From an uncultured Collinsella sp. (GTDB lineage: Bacteria; Actinomycetota; Coriobacteriia; Coriobacteriales; Coriobacteriaceae), in contig CABTZM010000029.1 in assembly GCA_902489295.1 (NCBI GenBank), positions 1 through 16,346 on the forward strand: a stretch of 16,346 nucleotides of DNA, given 5' to 3'. Every line of letters starts with the position of its first letter. Position 1 is the first letter of the stretch. Shown in pieces: positions 1 through 5,958 of this stretch. Below the pieces are notes generated by a model. The model worked only from the letters and a program-made list of their open reading frames with translations. It was not told the DNA's origin and searched no databases. A program made the translations under genes and the position numbers.

Positions 1-33
1 AAAAACGGGAGATTATCCACTCTCATTCTGCGG

Positions 34-64
34 GCACTCATTTAAGTACGTCCCCAATGAGTGC
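34..64 (+). terminator. Hairpin, possible terminator of an upstream plus-strand gene
   Basis: A 9-bp perfect inverted repeat (GCACTCATT at 34-42, AATGAGTGC at 56-64) is followed on the plus strand by the pyrimidine-rich run TTTCACTTCTTTT. This could end a plus-strand gene lying to the left of the window. The 13-nt loop and imperfect U tract keep confidence low. Confidence 0.4.
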
Positions 65-80
65 TTTCACTTCTTTTAAC

Positions 81-119
81 AAAACGCCTGGCGGGCATTA
101 ACTGCTCGCCGGGCGTTTT
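81..119 (-). terminator. Bidirectional intrinsic terminator after the GH1 gene
   Basis: The arms AAAACGCC (81-88) and GGCGTTTT (112-119) pair perfectly. The stem continues past one mismatch into a further GC-rich segment. A-rich and T-rich flanks on the two sides make it usable in both directions. It lies 37 bp beyond the stop codon of the beta-glucosidase gene and is its likely terminator. Confidence 0.75.
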
Positions 120-155
120 GGTTAGGAAACTCTGAAGTTGAGTGTCTCGGCTTCC

Positions 156-1586
156 TTAGGACAGATCCTCACCATTCGTTTCAATGACATGCTTGTACCA
201 GTCGAAGCTCTTCTTTTTGGAACGCTTGAGGGTTCCGTTGCCCGCATCATCGCGGTCGACATAGATAAAGCCGTAGCGCTTGGACATCTCGCCCGTACCG
301 GCCGAGACCAGGTCGATCGGGCCCCAGGTGGTGTAACCCAGCAGGTCGACGCCGTCCTCGGTCACCGCGTCGCGCATGGTCTGGATGTGCTGGCGCAGGT
401 AGTCGATGCGGTAGTCGTCGTTGATGGAGCCATCCTCCTCGACAACATCCTTGGCGCCCAGACCGTTCTCGACCACAAACAGCGGCTTCTGGTAACGGTC
501 GTACAGGTCGTTGAGGGTGATGCGGAAGCCCAGCGGGTCGATGGCCCAGCCCCACTGGCTCTGCTGCAGGTAGGGGTTCTTGGCACCGGCGAAGGCGTTG
601 CCCTGGGTCTTCTCGACCTCGGGGTTGTCGGCACCGGCGGAGCAACGGGTGCTGTAGTAGCTAAAGCTGATGAAGTCGACGGTGTTGGCGGCCAGGATCT
701 CGCGGTCCTCATCCGTCATGCCCACATCGATGCCCAAACGCTCGAGCTTCTTGACGGCATAGGCCGGGTAGTAGCCGCGGCTCTGAACGTCGACGAAGAA
801 ATAGTTGCTCTGGTTGTCAATCTGCGCCTGGCGCACATCGCCCGGACGGCAGCTGTAGGGGTAGTAGCTACCTGCGGCAAGCATGCAACCGATCTTGACC
901 TCAGGGTCGATCTCGTGAGCGATCTTGGTTGCCCAAGCGCTAGCGACGAGCTCGTTGTGGGCGGCCAGGTACTCGACGGCCTCCTTGTTCTCGCCCTCCT
1001 CAAAGACCAGACCGGCACCCATAAACGGCAGGTGCAAGATCATATTGATCTCGTTGAAGGTAAGCCAGTACTTTACCAGGCCCTTGTAGCGGGTGAAGAT
1101 CGTGGTCGCGAGGTTCTTGTAGAAGTCGATGAGCTTGCGGTTGCGCCAGCCGCCGTACTCCTTGATGAGGTGAATCGGGCAGTCGAAGTGCGTGATGGTC
1201 ACGAGCGGCTCAATGCCATGCTTCTGACACTCGCGGAACACGTCCTCGTAGAAGGCCAGACCGGCCTCGTTGGGCTCGGTCTCGTCGCCGTTGGGGAAGA
1301 TGCGGGTCCAGGCCAGGCTCATGCGGAAGGTCTTAAAGCCCATCTCGGCAAAGAGGGCAATATCCTCCTTGTAGTGATGGTAAAAATCGATGCCGGTCTG
1401 CGCGGGATAGTAGTAGCCATCCTCGAAGTCGAGCATCTTGCGCTGGCCGGAGACCACTGCAAAGCGCTCGGAGCCGTGCGGGGCCACGTCCACGTTGGCC
1501 AGACCGCGGCCGTCCACGTTGTAGGCGCCCTCGCACTGGTTGGCAGCCGTCGCGCCGCCCCACAGGAAGTCATTACGGAAAGCCAT
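156..1586 (-). CDS. GH1 family 6-phospho-beta-glucosidase
   Basis: This 476-residue glycoside hydrolase family 1 enzyme probably hydrolyses phosphorylated beta-glucosides such as cellobiose-6-P or salicin-6-P in the cytoplasm. It starts with the FLWGGATAANQCEGAY motif of the (beta/alpha)8 barrel. The acid/base glutamate is E179 in TFNEIN and the nucleophile is E373 in VVENGLG. The C-terminal loop carries S428, K436 and Y438 (in LVSAGTGEMSKRYGF), the arrangement that binds the substrate phosphate in 6-phospho-glycosidases, which argues against a plain beta-glucosidase. Length is normal for the family. The start is supported by AAAGGA upstream of the ATG. Its usual partner, a beta-glucoside PTS permease, is absent from the window, as is an antiterminator. 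It appears to be a single-gene unit ending at the hairpin at 81-119. Substrate preference within 6-phospho-beta-glycosides is unknown. Confidence 0.93.
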   Translation of the reverse strand: MAFRNDFLWGGATAANQCEGAYNVDGRGLANVDVAPHGSERFAVVSGQRKMLDFEDGYYYPAQTGIDFYHHYKEDIALFAEMGFKTFRMSLAWTRIFPNGDETEPNEAGLAFYEDVFRECQKHGIEPLVTITHFDCPIHLIKEYGGWRNRKLIDFYKNLATTIFTRYKGLVKYWLTFNEINMILHLPFMGAGLVFEEGENKEAVEYLAAHNELVASAWATKIAHEIDPEVKIGCMLAAGSYYPYSCRPGDVRQAQIDNQSNYFFVDVQSRGYYPAYAVKKLERLGIDVGMTDEDREILAANTVDFISFSYYSTRCSAGADNPEVEKTQGNAFAGAKNPYLQQSQWGWAIDPLGFRITLNDLYDRYQKPLFVVENGLGAKDVVEEDGSINDDYRIDYLRQHIQTMRDAVTEDGVDLLGYTTWGPIDLVSAGTGEMSKRYGFIYVDRDDAGNGTLKRSKKKSFDWYKHVIETNGEDLS

Positions 1587-1733
1587 GCATCGATCCTTTC
1601 ATACGCTGCTTGTCGTGGTTTCAGTATCCCCCACAAACAGCGCGCCGCTCAACGACACGACGCAGGCCGACACTTCTTTTCGCGCGCAGGCGCCCGGCAG
1701 CCGCCCGAGCCTGACACTTTTTGATACCTGCCC

Positions 1734-1787
1734 GCCCAAACCGCCAACCACCACAAAGGTGCCTGTCCCCTTTGTGGTAGTTTGGGC
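1734..1787. repeat. Nested palindrome (hairpin A) upstream of the GH1 gene
   Basis: The outer arms are GCCCAAAC (1734-1741) and GTTTGGGC (1780-1787). The inner arms are ACCACAAAGG (1750-1759) and CCTTTGTGGT (1769-1778), with a short loop. Together they form a long two-step hairpin without a U tract. It is the first of three consecutive palindromes in the 351-bp gap 1587-1937, which holds no convincing gene. It may be a dispersed intergenic repeat or part of the leader or boundary of the GH1 gene. Confidence 0.7.
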
Positions 1788-1794
1788 AGGTTTG

Positions 1795-1849
1795 TCTCGA
1801 TCTGTAACAGGTAGACCGCCAAAACCGGGCCTGGTGTTACAGATCGAGA
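1795..1849. repeat. CTGTAACA palindromic repeat, copy 1
   Basis: The arms TCTCGATCTGTAACA (1795-1809) and TGTTACAGATCGAGA (1835-1849) form a perfect 15-bp inverted repeat around a 25-nt centre. The copy at 1878-1924 has the same arm core and the same CTGTAACAGGTAGA and GGTGTTACAGAT segments, so the two are paralogous copies of one element rather than chance hairpins. Confidence 0.75.
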
Positions 1850-1877
1850 TCTTTCGGGCACCCTCTGCGGTTATCTC

Positions 1878-1924
1878 AATCTGTAACAGGTAGAGACGAT
1901 TTAGCCCGCCAGGTGTTACAGATT
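1878..1924. repeat. CTGTAACA palindromic repeat, copy 2
   Basis: The arms AATCTGTAACA (1878-1888) and TGTTACAGATT (1914-1924) are a perfect 11-bp inverted repeat, homologous to the copy at 1795-1849 but with a diverged centre. It lies 13 bp past the stop codon of the DUF4867 gene and is followed on the plus side by TAAAACAAAA. It could help end that transcript, although the T tract is on the wrong side for a classical minus-strand terminator. Confidence 0.7.
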
Positions 1925-1937
1925 AAAACAAAAGCCC

Positions 1938-2582
1938 CTAGTCCACGGTGATGTCGAGGTTCTTGCCGACGAGGCCCACGTAGCCGCCCTCGGCAGCCTT
2001 GGGACTATCTGCGTGGCAGAGAACCCACTTGTCGGCCTTCCAGTAGCAGTAGCTGTCACCGGCGGCAGGCATGTCGGCTGCGGCCTCGGGGCGCGGGCCA
2101 TTGGTGCCCGCCGGCAGCGCCACCATCACCTGGAAGCCGCCGTCGTCGACCATGCAGGGCGTGTAGTGGAGCGTGGTGTTGAAGACTTCGACGACCGTAC
2201 CCGCCGGCACGCGGAACGCCTTGACGCACGCGGTGTCGAGCTTGCCGTCCTCGATCTCCCAGCGATGCGCCACGAGCAGGATAAAGTCGCGAGCGCCCAG
2301 GTTAAACTCGCTGGCGCGGTGATACTCCAGGCAGTTGAGCTGCGTGTTGTGGCCGTTGCACCAGCCGAGCTGGAAGGGGCGGCCGCCAAACATGAGAAAG
2401 CCCAGTTTGTCGGCATCCTTGACGCCCTCGAGCTCCGGCGCACTTGCTACGTACTTGCTGCCCTCGGGAATGAGCGTGGCAGAGAGCGCCTCGAGCACGG
2501 GCGACGTGAGCTCGGACGGAACGTCATCCCAAACGTTGCCATAGGATTTGAACTCGGGATCGTTGACAGAATAGATATGCAT
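1938..2582 (-). CDS. DUF4867 family protein, cupin-like
   Basis: This is a 214-residue soluble protein without signal peptide or membrane segment. From sequence memory it belongs to DUF4867, a family of about 200 residues with no established biochemical role. The middle of the protein looks like a metal-binding cupin: H78 and the LEYHRASE segment (E86, H88, E92), a PAGT turn at 126-129, and H139 in LHY would be candidate ligands. I chose the ATG at 2582 over a GTG two codons upstream because AGGAG sits 5 nt before the ATG but would collide with the GTG. It has its own short upstream region after the luxS terminator. DUF4867 genes are, as I recall, often found near sugar isomerase and kinase genes, so a role in the neighbouring sugar pathway (sugar isomerisation, epimerisation or mutarotation) is possible. 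That is inference only. Confidence 0.8.
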   Translation of the reverse strand: MHIYSVNDPEFKSYGNVWDDVPSELTSPVLEALSATLIPEGSKYVASAPELEGVKDADKLGFLMFGGRPFQLGWCNGHNTQLNCLEYHRASEFNLGARDFILLVAHRWEIEDGKLDTACVKAFRVPAGTVVEVFNTTLHYTPCMVDDGGFQVMVALPAGTNGPRPEAAADMPAAGDSYCYWKADKWVLCHADSPKAAEGGYVGLVGKNLDITVD

Positions 2583-2592
2583 GTTCACTCCT

Positions 2593-2616
2593 GTTCGTAA
2601 ATGTGACTATACGAAC
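2593..2616 (-). promoter_or_regulatory. Inverted repeat upstream of the DUF4867 gene, candidate operator
   Basis: GTTCGTA (2593-2599) and TACGAAC (2610-2616) form a perfect 7-bp inverted repeat with a 10-nt centre. A nearby TTCTAGAA palindrome lies farther upstream on the minus strand. The repeat sits 11-34 bp before the start codon, overlaps a TATAGT hexamer that could be a -10 box, and is AT-rich. A regulator site or a leader hairpin is equally possible. Confidence 0.4.
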
Positions 2617-2655
2617 ATTCTAGAACAATTTCTTCGCGTTTTGAGCGATCAGTAT

Positions 2656-2688
2656 GAAAAAGCGCCACCGCTGACAGCGGAGGCGCTT
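2656..2688 (-). terminator. Rho-independent terminator of luxS
   Basis: On the minus strand GCGCCTCCGCTG and CAGCGGTGGCGC (hairpin at 2662-2686) form a GC-rich stem with one T/T mismatch, followed directly by TTTTT. It lies about 30 bp past the luxS stop codon and separates luxS from the DUF4867 gene. Confidence 0.88.
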
Positions 2689-2717
2689 CTGGTGCAAACG
2701 ATATTTTGCGAGCAGCT

Positions 2718-3206
2718 TTATGCCTGTTGATAGTGCAGATGCTTCTCGTCGATATCGGCCAGGTCGCGGTCGAGGTAGCGGCGCGCGAGCCAGTTGGCCA
2801 TGGGAAGGTTCTGGTCCAGGTAGTTACCGCACTCCTCGGGAGCGGCTCCGGGGACATCGCCCTCAAAGCCGGCGACGAACTCAAACAGCTCGCGCACGAG
2901 CGGCAGGATCTCCTCACTCGTCACTTCGCCAAACACGACCAGATAAAAGCCCGTGCGGCAGCCCATAGGGCCAAAGTAGACGATACGGCTCGACCACTCG
3001 GCATGATTGCGCAGAAACGTCGCGCCCAGGTGCTCGATGGTGTGGCACTCGGCCGTGTTCATGACCGGCTCTTTGTTGGGCGTGGTCAGGCGCAGGTCAA
3101 AGGTGGTGACGGCAGCACCGGTCACCGGGTCGCGGTCGATGCGGCTCACGTATACGCCGGGCTCAAGCAGCAGATGATCGACAGAAAAGCTCGCAATGCG
3201 CTCCAT
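2718..3206 (-). CDS. luxS: S-ribosylhomocysteine lyase (autoinducer-2 synthase)
   Basis: LuxS splits S-ribosylhomocysteine into homocysteine and 4,5-dihydroxy-2,3-pentanedione, the AI-2 precursor, in the activated methyl cycle. The 162-residue protein has the family's normal length. The metal-binding HTIEH motif is present (H55 and H59, with E58 the general base), the third ligand is C126 in EECGNY, and the catalytic cysteine is C83 in GCRTGFY, so all active-site residues are intact. AGAGGAT precedes the ATG at a good distance. It is a monocistronic unit, with tandem hairpins upstream and a strong terminator downstream. No pfs (SAH nucleosidase) or methionine gene is adjacent, so it seems to be a housekeeping insertion between carbohydrate genes. 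Confidence 0.97.
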   Translation of the reverse strand: MERIASFSVDHLLLEPGVYVSRIDRDPVTGAAVTTFDLRLTTPNKEPVMNTAECHTIEHLGATFLRNHAEWSSRIVYFGPMGCRTGFYLVVFGEVTSEEILPLVRELFEFVAGFEGDVPGAAPEECGNYLDQNLPMANWLARRYLDRDLADIDEKHLHYQQA

Positions 3207-3226
3207 GGCAGATCCTCTCGATAGTC

Positions 3227-3302
3227 AATTTGGGACGGGGCTCTTTTAGCTGGTCGAATGGTCGCACCAATCATACCAGTCAAAAAAGCCCCGTCCCAAA
3301 TT
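3227..3302. repeat. GGGACGGGG palindromic repeat (long-arm copy)
   Basis: AATTTGGGACGGGGCT (3227-3242) and AGCCCCGTCCCAAATT (3287-3302) are a perfect 16-bp inverted repeat around a 44-nt centre that contains its own short CTGGT/ACCAG pairing. It lies between the FGGY kinase stop and the luxS start. It may act as transcript end or insulator, and it is related to the sequence at 9633-9660. Confidence 0.8.
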
Positions 3303-3308
3303 AGCTAC

Positions 3309-3347
3309 CTGGGACGAGGACCAATGAATTTTTAATCCCCGTCCCAG
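3309..3347. repeat. GGGACGGGG palindromic repeat (short-arm copy), kinase transcript boundary
   Basis: CTGGGACGAGGA (3309-3320) and TCCCCGTCCCAG (3336-3347) pair over 12 bp with one mismatch. It begins 11 bp beyond the kinase stop codon and abuts the longer palindrome at 3227-3302, giving two tandem hairpins in the 151-bp gap. There is no long U tract, so its role as terminator is uncertain. Confidence 0.65.
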
Positions 3348-3357
3348 AAAAATCATG

Positions 3358-4848
3358 CTAGGCGGTGTAGGTAATCGTAGATTGTACGGCGTGGCGCCAG
3401 CCGGCGATCTTTTTGGCTCGCTCGTCCGCCGGCATCGAAGGCTCCACGATGCCGCGGGCGCCGTAGACGTCGACCACGTCGCGCGTGTACATGCCGAGCG
3501 CAATGCCGCAGGCCCAAGCCGCGCCCAGGCCGCTCATCTCGTCGTTGCTCGCGATGCGGATGGGCGAGCCCACCAGGTCGCTCTCAAACTGCATCAGGTA
3601 CGCATCGCGCGTGGGACCACCGTCAACGCGAAGCTCGGCCAGCGCCGCGCCCGAATCCTCGACCATCGCATCGATCACGTCGAAGATCTGATAGGCGATC
3701 GACTCGTCGGCGGCCTTCACGAACTCCGCGCGGCCGGTGGTGCGCGTCATGCCAAAGACGCAGCCCTCGGCGTCACTCGCCCAGTGCGGCGCGCCCAGTC
3801 CGGTAAATGCCGGCACAAAGTAGACGCGGCTCGCCGGATTGGCGGCATAGCACAGGTCGGTGACCTCTTCGGGGTTGTTGATGAGCTCAAGGTCGTCGCG
3901 CAGCCAGGTCTTGACGGCGCCGGCGTAGCTCACGTTGCCCTCGAGCACGTACTCGGTCACGCCGTCCATGCGCCACGCAAGCGAGCTCGAAAGCCCGTGC
4001 GAGCTGGCGACGAACTCGTCACCCACGTTCATCATGACCGAGCTACCGGTGCCATACGTCGCCTTGGCCATGCCACGGCTGTGGCAGCCCTGTGCAAACA
4101 GGGCTGCGTGGCTGTCGCCCAGCACGCCGTGCACAGGCACGGGCGCCGGCAAAAAGCCGCCCAAGTCCGTTGTGCCGAACAGGCCGTCGGAATCGGTCAC
4201 CTGCGGCAGGCAGGCCGTATCAACACCAAAGGCCTGGCACACCGGCTCGCTCCAGCAGCCGCGGCGCAGGTCGAACAGCTGTGTACGGCTGGCGTTGGAC
4301 CAGTCGCAGCGGAACTCGGCGCCGCCCGTAAGCGTCCAGACCACCCAGGCGTCAATCGTGCCAAGGCAAAGCTCGCCCGCCGCAGCGGCCTTAGCAGCCG
4401 CCGGCACGTTTGCGAGAATCCAGGCCATCTTGCCCGCCGGATAGTAAGGCGAGAGCACCAGGCCCGTCGTGTCGCGCACCAACTCGGTCACGCCCTCGCG
4501 CGCAGCCAGCTCGTCGCACAGCTCGCGGGCGCGGGCGCACTGCCACACCACGGCATCGCACAGCGGCTCGCCCGTCGTGCGGTTCCAGGCAACGGTGGTC
4601 TCGCGCTGGTTGGAAATGCCGATGCCGGCGACGTCGGCCGGGTCGACCCCGGTCTCCTCCACCACGGCACGCGCCACGGCCAGGACGTTGGCCGCGATCT
4701 CGGCCGGATCATGGCTCACCCAGCCGGCCTCGTTGACGATCTGGCGGTGTGCGCGGTCGGCACGATGAATCAGATGGCCGCCCTCGTCCACCAGCAGCGC
4801 CTTGGTGCCCTGCGTGGACTGATCGATTCCGATGATGTATTTGCTCAT
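3358..4848 (-). CDS. FGGY-family carbohydrate kinase, glycerol-kinase-like
   Basis: This 496-residue kinase phosphorylates a polyol or ketose with ATP. Features in order: an N-terminal ATPase-fold motif GIDQSTQGTK (D9), NQRET (80-84), VWQ (101-103), SPYY with Y135, catalytic base D245 in LGDSHAAL, YGTGSS (265-270), FTGLGAPHW (348-356) and the second ATP-binding segment VDGGPTRDAYLMQ (408-420). R82, E83, Y135 and D245 match glycerol-contacting residues of GlpK, but the usual Gln after the catalytic Asp is Ser246 here, so the substrate may differ. I prefer the ATG at 4848, with GGAG 5 nt upstream, over in-frame ATGs at 4860 and 4872. It lies downstream of the transketolase genes and probably shares their transcript, so it likely phosphorylates the ketose made by the isomerase rather than glycerol. 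No glpF or glpD is nearby. Exact substrate unknown. Confidence 0.9.
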   Translation of the reverse strand: MSKYIIGIDQSTQGTKALLVDEGGHLIHRADRAHRQIVNEAGWVSHDPAEIAANVLAVARAVVEETGVDPADVAGIGISNQRETTVAWNRTTGEPLCDAVVWQCARARELCDELAAREGVTELVRDTTGLVLSPYYPAGKMAWILANVPAAAKAAAAGELCLGTIDAWVVWTLTGGAEFRCDWSNASRTQLFDLRRGCWSEPVCQAFGVDTACLPQVTDSDGLFGTTDLGGFLPAPVPVHGVLGDSHAALFAQGCHSRGMAKATYGTGSSVMMNVGDEFVASSHGLSSSLAWRMDGVTEYVLEGNVSYAGAVKTWLRDDLELINNPEEVTDLCYAANPASRVYFVPAFTGLGAPHWASDAEGCVFGMTRTTGRAEFVKAADESIAYQIFDVIDAMVEDSGAALAELRVDGGPTRDAYLMQFESDLVGSPIRIASNDEMSGLGAAWACGIALGMYTRDVVDVYGARGIVEPSMPADERAKKIAGWRHAVQSTITYTA

Positions 4849-4902
4849 GTACTCTCCCATTCCTTCCGCCAAAGCAAAGACAGCCTGGCGGACAAGGAGC
4901 GA

Positions 4903-5003
4903 GCGGCCGCCAAGTGCCGCAGATTGCCGTGAAAGAGGAGCGCCGCGTACTTTGTGTACGCAAGCGACGGTTTGAACGGCAAGGTGCGGTGCTTGGCGGC
5001 CGC
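4903..5003. repeat. Long (about 100-nt) imperfect hairpin between transketolase and kinase genes
   Basis: GCGGCCGCCAAG (4903-4914) pairs perfectly with CTTGGCGGCCGC (4992-5003). Inside, CCGCA (4917-4921) pairs with TGCGG (4985-4989), TTGCCGT (4924-4930) with ACGGCAA (4976-4982), and GCGTAC (4945-4950) with GTACGC (4956-4961). This makes a multi-step stem filling most of the 171-bp gap within an otherwise tightly packed operon. There is no U tract on either strand, so it is better read as an mRNA-processing, stability or REP-like element than as a terminator. Confidence 0.8.
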
Positions 5004-5019
5004 GCAGCGTCTGTGTCTA

Positions 5020-5958
5020 CTAGTTGCCGAGGAACTCGGCAACGGTCTTGGCGATTCCTTCGCCGGTGAGGCCGTAGTGCGCGAAGACCTCGGGGCTCGT
5101 GCCGGTGATGACCGGCGCGTCGGGCAGGCTCAGGCACTTGACCGGACGCGGGCAATGCTCGCCCACGACCTGCGCGACCATGGAACCCAGGCCACCGAAG
5201 GGGCTGTGCTCCTCGACGGTCACGACGGCGCGCGTGGCACCGGCGGCCTCGATCACGGCCTCGGCGTCGAGCGGCTTGACGCAGTACATGTCGAGCACCG
5301 TTGCCGAAATGCCCTGCTCGGCCAGCAGGTCGGCGGCGTCCACGGCGTGGCGGACCATCTCGCCGGTGGCGACGATCGTCACATCGGTGCCGCGGCGCAC
5401 CCAGGTGGCACGGTCCATCTCGAACGGGCACTCATCCTCGGTGTACACGTCCTCGACCGGGTTGCGGCCAACGCGAATGTAGGCCGGCTTGTTGTCGGCG
5501 ACCAGGGCGCGCACGAGCTCGGCGGTCTGGAAGCGGTCGCTCGGCAGATACACGCGCATGTTGGGGATCGCGCTCATGGCGGCGATATCCTGCGCGGAGT
5601 GGTGGCTCATACCCAGGGCGCCGTAGGACACGCCGCCCGAGATGCCGATGAGCTTGACGTTGGTGTTGGAGTACGAAACGTCGACCTTGCACTGCTCATA
5701 CGAACGCGTGGTCACAAAGGACGCCGGCGAGGCGGCCCAGGCCTTCTTGCCGCACGAAGCCATGCCGGCGGCGATGCTCACCAGGTCCTGCTCGGCAATG
5801 CCGACCTCAACGGACTGCTGGGGATACTGATCGAAGAACGGCGTGAGCGACGCGGAGCCGCGAGAGTCGGAGCACAGGACGACGATGTCTTTATCGGTCT
5901 CGGCGGCCTCGAGCAGCGTGTCGCAGATAACCTTGCGGTTGGCGATCTTGTTAGCCAT
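5020..5958 (-). CDS. Transketolase, C-terminal subunit (pyrimidine-binding and C-terminal domains)
   Basis: A 312-residue half-transketolase carrying the pyrimidine (Pyr) domain and the transketolase C-terminal domain. The catalytic glutamate that activates thiamine diphosphate is E56 in VGIAEQ, and GMSHHSAQD (116-124) is also typical. The second domain begins near TDVTIVATGE (191-200). It works with the N-terminal half encoded just upstream to transfer a two-carbon ketol unit between sugar phosphates. The start is the ATG at 5958, with a full AAGGAGG 6 nt upstream; it overlaps the end of the N-subunit gene by 8 nt (ATGGCTAA), so the two are translationally coupled. A longer reading to 6003 is possible but lacks this ribosome site. 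Placement with an isomerase and a kinase points to a dedicated catabolic transketolase. Confidence 0.92.
   Translation of the reverse strand: MANKIANRKVICDTLLEAAETDKDIVVLCSDSRGSASLTPFFDQYPQQSVEVGIAEQDLVSIAAGMASCGKKAWAASPASFVTTRSYEQCKVDVSYSNTNVKLIGISGGVSYGALGMSHHSAQDIAAMSAIPNMRVYLPSDRFQTAELVRALVADNKPAYIRVGRNPVEDVYTEDECPFEMDRATWVRRGTDVTIVATGEMVRHAVDAADLLAEQGISATVLDMYCVKPLDAEAVIEAAGATRAVVTVEEHSPFGGLGSMVAQVVGEHCPRPVKCLSLPDAPVITGTSPEVFAHYGLTGEGIAKTVAEFLGN

Noticed and set aside
138..1724. Long plus-strand open frame (528 codons) opposite the GH1 gene
   Set aside because: It is antisense to a gene with intact catalytic motifs, its translation is low-complexity Val/Leu/Gly/Asp-rich, and it has no recognisable domain. 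High GC produces such shadow frames.
1734..1924. CRISPR-like repeat array in the gap before the GH1 gene
   Set aside because: Only two diverged copies of a palindrome are present, with no regular direct repeats or spacers and no cas genes.
3207..3357. Possible SAM or SAH riboswitch upstream of luxS
   Set aside because: The gap is accounted for by two simple repeat hairpins; no conserved riboswitch core or terminator/antiterminator arrangement was visible.
3358..4848. Annotation as true glycerol kinase GlpK
   Set aside because: Motifs are close, but the residue after the catalytic Asp differs, and the gene sits in a ketose operon without glycerol genes, so only a family-level call is justified.
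3355..4932. Long plus-strand frame opposite the FGGY kinase
   Set aside because: Its His/Arg/Ala-rich translation has no motif, and it mirrors the codon structure of the kinase on the other strand.
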